Assembly (NCBI GenBank): GCA_024220505.1 | Contig: JAKZZE010000004.1 | Location: 1,178,001-1,242,000 of the forward strand | Source: Rhizopus arrhizus | Lineage: Eukaryota; Mucoromycota; Mucoromycetes; Mucorales; Rhizopodaceae | DNA length: 64,000 nt | Reading direction: 5' to 3' | In this document: piece by piece, positions 58,470-64,000 of the stretch | Numbering within the stretch: position 1 is the first letter of the stretch | Layout of the letters: each line of letters opens with the position of its first letter | Made by a program: the position numbers and the translations under genes | Notes under the pieces: generated by a model | Databases searched by the model: none | Told to the model about the DNA's origin: nothing | Seen by the model: the letters and a program-made list of their open reading frames with translations, nothing else

Positions 58470-59856
58470 TGTAAATATAATAAAAGATTATTTTATAAAC
58501 TTGATCTATTGTTTTACGCGCTTATATATGATTTCAAAAGCAACAGCCAAGGAGTATTGAAATTCAGTTGAAATTCTAAAAATAAAACAAAAGCTTTTGA
58601 TTGGTGTAGCCAGGATACTTACATCATACCAGCAATCGCTGGATAGTAGATTTGGTTGCAGATAAAGTCAGTTTGCCGTTTATATCGTGGGCTTTGAATC
58701 TTTTTTTAGATTTCTGTTTGATGCTTTCCATCTTCGTCATATTTGGTCCACTTTTATTTTTTTTAATGAAAAAATTTCTAAAGTACTTTTTTTTTTAAAA
58801 CCCAAATTTAAAAACTCCTTTTTTTTATTCAAGTTTAAACAATACATTGAATGGAGATTCCTTTTGTAATGTCAATGCTGGGAATGTAATTTTTTTTTTT
58901 TTTTTTTTTTTACAATTTCAACATTGCAACTTTTTTTTTTCAAAAGTACTCAGTAACAATATACTTTTTCTTTTGTTTTTTAACCTTTTCATAGAAATCT
59001 CAAGACGTGTAGCATAATAGACATTCATTCCGTTGCCGCCTTTTTTTTTCTTTATTCTCAAAAAATAAAATTGATTATCAAAAATACTCTGTCTTTTTTA
59101 TGCCGTGATCTTACTATTTAAAACATATCTTTTTCAGCTTTAAAACAAGTTTAACTTCTTTAGAGCCAAAAGAATCCTTCTTTTTTTTATATATTTTATT
59201 CAATCTTTTAAATTTTCTACTATATTCACATTCTTTTTTTTTTGTTCCAATTTATAAACACATAGTTTTATACTTATTATTATAGCGATATTATGCACTT
59301 ATATAAGAGTTTCATCCCTCTTATTCATATGTACCTCTTTACTCTTTCTTTTTTTTTTTTTTTTTGTTTTTTTTTTTTTTTTGTTAATCAGTAACCAAAA
59401 TAAATCTCCTTTTGTATTAAACAAAGTTTTTTTTTTTTTGGTAAAATACGACATGAGAACCGAAGAATGCTTGAAAAGAAAACGCCACGACTCAATCACT
59501 TGGATTTCCGAGCTTGTAGGCCAATAGAACTGTGTTTTCGATCTTTGTTGAAGTTAAAAAATATTGCACTGAAGTTGAAAAAGCATAGTCTTCCCAATTT
59601 GTAATCTTGTATGGCATCATGTAGCACAACAGAAAATTATTTATTTTTTTAAAAATACAATGTCTTTTTATTCAACAAACATATTATATACTTTTGATTA
59701 TTTTTATAGATTTACAATCTATTTTTTTCAAGCTTTCTTCTGATATAAAAATCAGCTTTCTAACATTTAAATCCGAGTTCTCACTCATTTAATAGAATTA
59801 CCACTATCAAAAAAGATCAACTTTATCAACTTGGATAACGGTGATTGGGTGCAGTG
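58470..59856. other. P5 transposase-side leader
   Basis: Non-coding 1.4 kb. From 58640 onward it matches the 3' region of P4a and P4b, which fixes the inner limit of their deletion. No palindrome like that of type A is seen. T-rich, no gene. Confidence 0.55.
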
Positions 59857-60117
59857 AACACTGCAAATAATTGGAGATATTAAACGTAGTTTTTTAGCAT
59901 AAATGAGCGCAACAACGCGAAGTTTAACGCAACTCCACGGAATTTTATTGCTCTTTTAAACGATTTTCGAGGCAGAGCAGTAATCGTTAAATAACTTTTA
60001 CGCAAGCAAGAGGAGGTCGTTTAGTGTTCTTTTACCAAACCATTTTTTACGTTTCAATTAATACTAGTCAACGTTTGGGCAACGAATGATACGTTTTAAA
60101 ACATTACTTTATATGTC

Positions 60118-60350
60118 TTTTTGTTCTTTTATCGACCGCTCATATTGCCTTATATACTTCTTCATCGAACACTCCTATTGCCTTATATACTTCTTTATTG
60201 ACCACTCCTATTGCCTTATATACTTCTTTATTGACCACTCATATTGCCTTATATACTTCTTTATGAACCACTCATATTGCTTTATATACTTCTTTATGAA
60301 CCACTTATATTGCTTTATATACTTCTTTATTGACCATTCATATTGCAATA
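60118..60350. repeat. 33-bp subterminal tandem repeat in P6
   Basis: About seven head-to-tail copies of a 33-bp unit containing CATATTGCCTTATATACTTC, about 260 bp from the element end. P2, P3 and P1 have shorter runs at the same place. The unit length being a multiple of three produces a spurious repetitive ORF. Confidence 0.8.
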
Positions 60351-60733
60351 AATATTGCTTTATATATACAAAAAAATAGGGATTTTGTTTATAAAAAATA
60401 GCTTTTTTTTTTTATTTAAATAAAATAATAATAACAATACATAGTATTTCTTTGCTTGTAGCGTTTTAAAAGTGTACTTGACTTACCTAATGTCACCAGA
60501 ATAGCAGCATCTAATCTAAAAATACATCAACTAGTCTCGTGGAACTCAAAAAGTTCTCAAAAGAAAAAAAAAAAAAAAAAAAAAAAAAAGCCAAGCTCAA
60601 GGATTCAGAGACACAAGGATTCAAGAATTCAAGGACTTGGGCACTCAAAGCAAAAGAAAAGACATCAGTACTTAAGAACCAAAGCGAAAATTAGGAAAGA
60701 AACAGAAAGAGGCCAAAGCAGAGCAGCATTCAT

Positions 60734-61032
60734 CTATAACAATTATTAGCTATCGTGTATATGTAGTAAAAGTAATAGTACCTTTCTTTAGATAGACCAT
60801 GGGAAGAAAACTAGCTAAGCGTATACTCACAAGTAAAAAAAGCAGCAGACATCTATAATAATTATTAGCTATTGAGTATATATAATAAAAGTGATAGTAC
60901 CTTTCTTTAGATGGGCTAAGAGAAAAACCTTGCTAAGCTTTACCAACAAGTAAAAAAAAAAAAAAAAAAAAGGAAGCAGTACTCCTCTATAATAATTATT
61001 AGTTATCAAGTATATAGTAAAAGTAATAGAAC
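60734..61032 (-). repeat. repeated intron-like modules in the P6 leader
   Basis: On the minus strand, three segments of 46-48 nt (61032-60987, 60900-60853, 60781-60734) each begin GTACTAT or GTTCTATT, contain a GCTAATAA or ACTAATAA branch-like word and end TTATAG. They are separated by 86 and 71 nt of T-rich sequence. Together with a further donor-like AAAAGGTAAGT at about 61248 they look like introns of a transcript running outward to the element end. Confidence 0.5.
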
Positions 61033-61614
61033 CTTGCTTTAGGTGGACCATGAGAAAAAAAAAGAAAAAGAAAAAAAGACAGCAGCCAAGCTTATACTAA
61101 CAAGCAAAAGAAGAAGCAACTATAATCCTGGGAAAAAGACTTTATAAAGACCATTTGAAACATCAAGAAAGCAACTAATACGATTTTACTAAAGTTCAAG
61201 TACCATCAGAACAATAATAGAGTACATATAATATTAAGAACTTACCTTTTAGAAAGAATGTTTTGTTTAAAAAAAAAGAAAAAAAAAAAAAAGGAAAAAA
61301 AAAGTACTTTTTTTATAGCCTCATTTTACCAGTGTTACAGTTACCCACTATCGATTAAAAATAAGTCTTCTTTAATACTGTTTAACTATTGAAACATTCA
61401 GAGAGGCTATTCATAAACAGTTTAAACTTTCTCTTCTTCTTCTTTTTTTTTTTTTTTTTATTTAAATGTAATATCTTTAACTCCAAAGGCTTTTTTTTCT
61501 TCGCTTTTTTTGTAGAACAAACAAAAGTATCAGGTTGTTTTGTGCTCATCTTTAGTTTATTTTGTACTCTTGTTTTTTTTTTTTCTTCCTTTTTATATAA
61601 TTTATCTTGAAAAA

Positions 61615-62865
61615 ATGTCTCGTCGTCTCGCTACCCCAATCAATGTTCCCAGTAATGCCCCTAAAAGGGCAAGAATATCTTCAAGCATTACTGGATCATC
61701 ATCCACCGTTCTCCCGTCCTCTTCTCCTGCCCCCACTGCTGTTGCGTCTTTTGACAGCTTTGAGCCTTCTCGCCTTCAAGGCCCAGTTGGCTCTTCTGCA
61801 AATGGCCCAACCCTTGAGGCCATCTTTGCTCAGATGCAGCAGCAGGAGCAGATTCAACGCCGACAGGAGGAGAATCAACGTCGGCAGGAGCTGAAGATTG
61901 AGCAGCTAACTCAATTGCTGCAACAACAACAACAAGGGCAGCAACAGCAGCAGCAGCAGCCTCCACAGCAGCCTCCACAGCAGCAACCTTCTGAGGTCAA
62001 AGAGAATAGGGCCTTGACCAGTGTAATTTGAATTTAAAAGCTAAATTAGCATGTGCAAAATAATAACTAAATTTTTGTTTTATCCTTTTTGAAATATAGG
62101 CTTTCATATTGAAGTACTACAGAGAGCATCTGGTCCCTCGGGGTATCACCTTTGACCTGAAGGAGGTCTTGCGCTACAAGCAAAACGCAAAGGTCAGAGA
62201 TTTGCTTGTAGCAGCTGCCAAGAAGGAGCCATTTTCTGCTGGCATTACTGTTTCTGACATGCGCAGCATGGTCAGAAACAAATTCAACTACATGGTGAGA
62301 GAAAGTAAGGGGCTGACGGCTACGTCAGAAGAATCAACGCGTCGTAGTCGTGTGCATGCAGTAAGTAATTAATATTGGAAAATTGAAATATATAGTGTTT
62401 GAAGTACTTACATTACTTCTTTACATTAGAAGCTCGCCATGAGGCGAAATGCTTACAATGCAGCCCCAGAGGAATTTGAAGCTCGTTTTCCTTTTGGAAA
62501 AAAGCTTCTGATAGCCGATTGGACCTCAGAGGAAGAAGATGGCCCTGAGGATGAACATGGTCCTGTGTTTGTGGTAAAAAGACCACTCTTTCGAAGTAAA
62601 GCAGTAAGTAGTATTTTTGTTATAGTATTTATTTTCTAATATACCTTTAATTAATCTACAGGTGGACGAATTCCATGCTTCTCTTCAAAAAGCATGGAGA
62701 GACTCCTTGTCGAAAAAAGGCACCATCAATAGAACAAGAAGGGTGGTGGACTACTTCGACAAGGAGTTCCCCACAAACCTTGCCCATGAGGATTATCCCT
62801 CTTGGGCCTTTTCTTCTCCTGGCCTTGGCTTTTCCTCTTCTGCTGCTGCTAATCCTATGCAGTAA
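61615..62865 (+). CDS. type A accessory gene, four exons, intact (P6)
   Basis: Exons 61615-62022, 62100-62360, 62430-62603 and 62662-62865 give 348 residues. It opens MSRRLATPINVPSNAPKRAR; an upstream in-frame extension is not used because all relatives start at this Met. A charged, Gln-rich segment (QEQIQRRQEENQRRQELKIE) likely forms a coiled coil at about residues 80-120, followed by a Pro-Gln run. Exons 2 and 3 carry FILKYYREHLVPRGITF, STRRSRVHA, EARFPFGKKLLIADWTSEEE and KRPLFRSKA. Exon 4 ends SSAAANPMQ. It is nearly identical to the P1 gene but has CAA where P1 has the stop. It converges on the transposase 198 bp away. Confidence 0.86.
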
Positions 62866-63062
62866 GCGTTTACTTTCTCTTTTCTCTCTCTCCCTCCTTT
62901 TTTTTTTTTTTTTTTTTTTTTTTGCTGCCTTTTTGTTGTCTCTGCAAATTGAATAAAAATTTCAAAAAAAAAAATAACAATAATAGTCTATTGAATGATT
63001 CTTTAGTAAAATAAATAATAATAATAATAATAAAAGAATGTTTGAATAATTTAGCATAGTTG

Positions 63063-64000
63063 TTACATATAAATTCTTCTTGGCAGAGCGAGAGTAAGAA
63101 GATGGTTATCAACATATGGACATATAGCAACAGGGTTGAAAATCCTGTAAATTGGAAGTATATTGCTGCTTGTAACTGGATCAAATTGATTCTTCCACAC
63201 TTGGATGCCAGTACCATCAAAGGTGGGAAAATGTTGGGTCGCATGGCTGTACCAATTGACGAATGCAAAATAATGAGTGGTATTGTTGAAGGAATGTGAA
63301 AAAAAATATAATATTTGACCAATTCGTAGTTGGTTATTTACAACGGCTTGAATGTATGATGATGATGAATGACTGTCTGATTGTTGGTAACGTTGTCCAA
63401 GCAAGTTAATTTTCTTAAATGATTGTATCATTGTACTAATTGTATTCATAATAGGTGTTTCATAGGTATCCATATAATAATTTTGTAAGACTTCATAGTG
63501 TTCAGGGCATAAGATTTGTTGTTTGTTGTTGGTTTTTGAAGGAAGGGATTTTGGTGGCAGAGGCTCACTACCAGTAATTGTCAGGTTAAATAGACTTGGT
63601 CCGTCTATGAACTGAGCGTAATCAAATGGCGTTAGACCACTCTCGTCATTCGTAACTTCGCCTATTTCCCTTATAAAGTTGAGTAGTAGGAGCATGTCTT
63701 CGTTGTTGGTATTAATAAGTGTTGATAATGAATGTATAAGATCTTGTGTATGTATTGTTTGTGTAAGCATAGTGACATAAGTAGTTTCGAAGCCTGTCTT
63801 GTAATTGATATTTATCTTTTTGACATCACCATTCAAGCGTTCAAAACCATAGAGCCAAAAGGCATAAGAGGGACCAAAGTCCAAAAAGCATTCTTTCAAA
63901 TGCATGTGCATATGCATATTTGGTGTTATACTTGTTTTTCCATAAAGTTGAGCACAAGTCTTGCCAAAGGTCTTAAATAATGAATGTGCTGTGTGTATTT
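63063..64000 (-). CDS. Plavaka-like transposase, C-terminal part (P6)
   Basis: Open from the window edge to TAA at 63065-63063. It covers most of the last exon: a stretch with TFGKTCAQLYGK, PNMHMHMHLKECFLDFG, FWLYGFERLNG with the candidate catalytic Glu, LTPFDYAQFIDGPSLFN, WYSHATQHFPTF and the end LALPRRIYM. It is almost identical to the P1 exon. The N-terminal exons lie outside the window, so integrity cannot be judged. Confidence 0.85.
   Translation of the reverse strand, partial: IHTAHSLFKTFGKTCAQLYGKTSITPNMHMHMHLKECFLDFGPSYAFWLYGFERLNGDVKKININYKTGFETTYVTMLTQTIHTQDLIHSLSTLINTNNEDMLLLLNFIREIGEVTNDESGLTPFDYAQFIDGPSLFNLTITGSEPLPPKSLPSKTNNKQQILCPEHYEVLQNYYMDTYETPIMNTISTMIQSFKKINLLGQRYQQSDSHSSSSYIQAVVNNQLRIGQILYFFSHSFNNTTHYFAFVNWYSHATQHFPTFDGTGIQVWKNQFDPVTSSNILPIYRIFNPVAICPYVDNHLLTLALPRRIYM

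Larger units (their letters stand above)
52786..59856 (-). mobile_element. Plavaka-like DNA transposon P5 (type B), full length, inactive
   Basis: A 7071-bp element with type B ends and both genes present and convergent. The accessory gene has a 1-bp deletion in exon 4 and the transposase has two in-frame stops. It is 2 bp (AA) from P6. It supplies the full-length reference for P4a and P4b. Confidence 0.9.
59859..64000 (-). mobile_element. Plavaka-like DNA transposon P6 (type A), partial
   Basis: Starts CACTGCAAATAATTGGAGAT and runs out of the window inside the transposase. It is very close to P1 over the accessory gene and the visible transposase part. The accessory gene is intact here where P1 has a stop. 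Confidence 0.9.

Noticed and set aside
60118..60350. CRISPR-like array
   Set aside because: Units are contiguous, with no unique spacers, in a eukaryotic transposon.
60086..60379. 97-residue repetitive ORF (SYCLIYFFIDH units)
   Set aside because: Product of a 33-bp minisatellite whose length is a multiple of three.

Overview
The window is a dense nest of eukaryotic transposable elements. Spliced genes with short GT..AG introns, AT-rich DNA full of A/T homopolymers, an APE-type LINE, Tc1-like elements and Plavaka-like (CACTG-ended, CMC superfamily) DNA transposons point to an early-diverging fungus, most likely a Mucoromycota species. I recognise no host housekeeping gene. No rRNA, complete tRNA or CRISPR array is visible.

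Layout. 1-496: end of a degenerate Tc1-like copy (family T, copy T1). 497-6464: LINE L1 (+), its ORF1 split by T1 and by a second Tc1-like element (518-2158), its ORF2 intact. 6541-13607: Plavaka-like element P1. 13721-15354 and 16564-18197: two inverted T copies (T2, T3) flanking a 1.2-kb segment that appears to have been flipped by recombination between them. 18198-23116: LINE L2 (-). 23117-30469: P2, inserted at the 5' end of L2, with the empty site readable beside L3. 30549-37100: LINE L3 (-), split by T copy T4 (32159-33792). 37190-37670: a SINE-like unit with a tRNA T-arm. 37671-64000: five Plavaka-like elements joined end to end with 2-4 bp between them: P3 (37671-45019), P4a (45022-48893), P4b (48898-52781), P5 (52786-59856) and P6 (59859 to beyond the window).

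The most unusual feature is the two-gene design of the Plavaka-like elements. Every full copy carries a transposase and, convergent to it, a four-exon accessory gene of unknown function. P1, P2, P3 and P6 form type A; P4a, P4b and P5 form type B. The A and B accessory proteins look distantly related and share intron positions. P3 has both genes open and may be autonomous. P4a and P4b have lost the transposase but keep an intact accessory gene, while the full-length P5 is broken in both genes. P4b reads as a P5/P4a hybrid produced by unequal crossing-over, with the exchange point confined to about 44 bp.

All LINE and SINE-like 3' ends abut one shared 18-bp motif, and the LINEs stand in tandem. 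Together with the density of nested elements this suggests a pericentromeric or otherwise recombination-tolerant heterochromatic region, which is inference.
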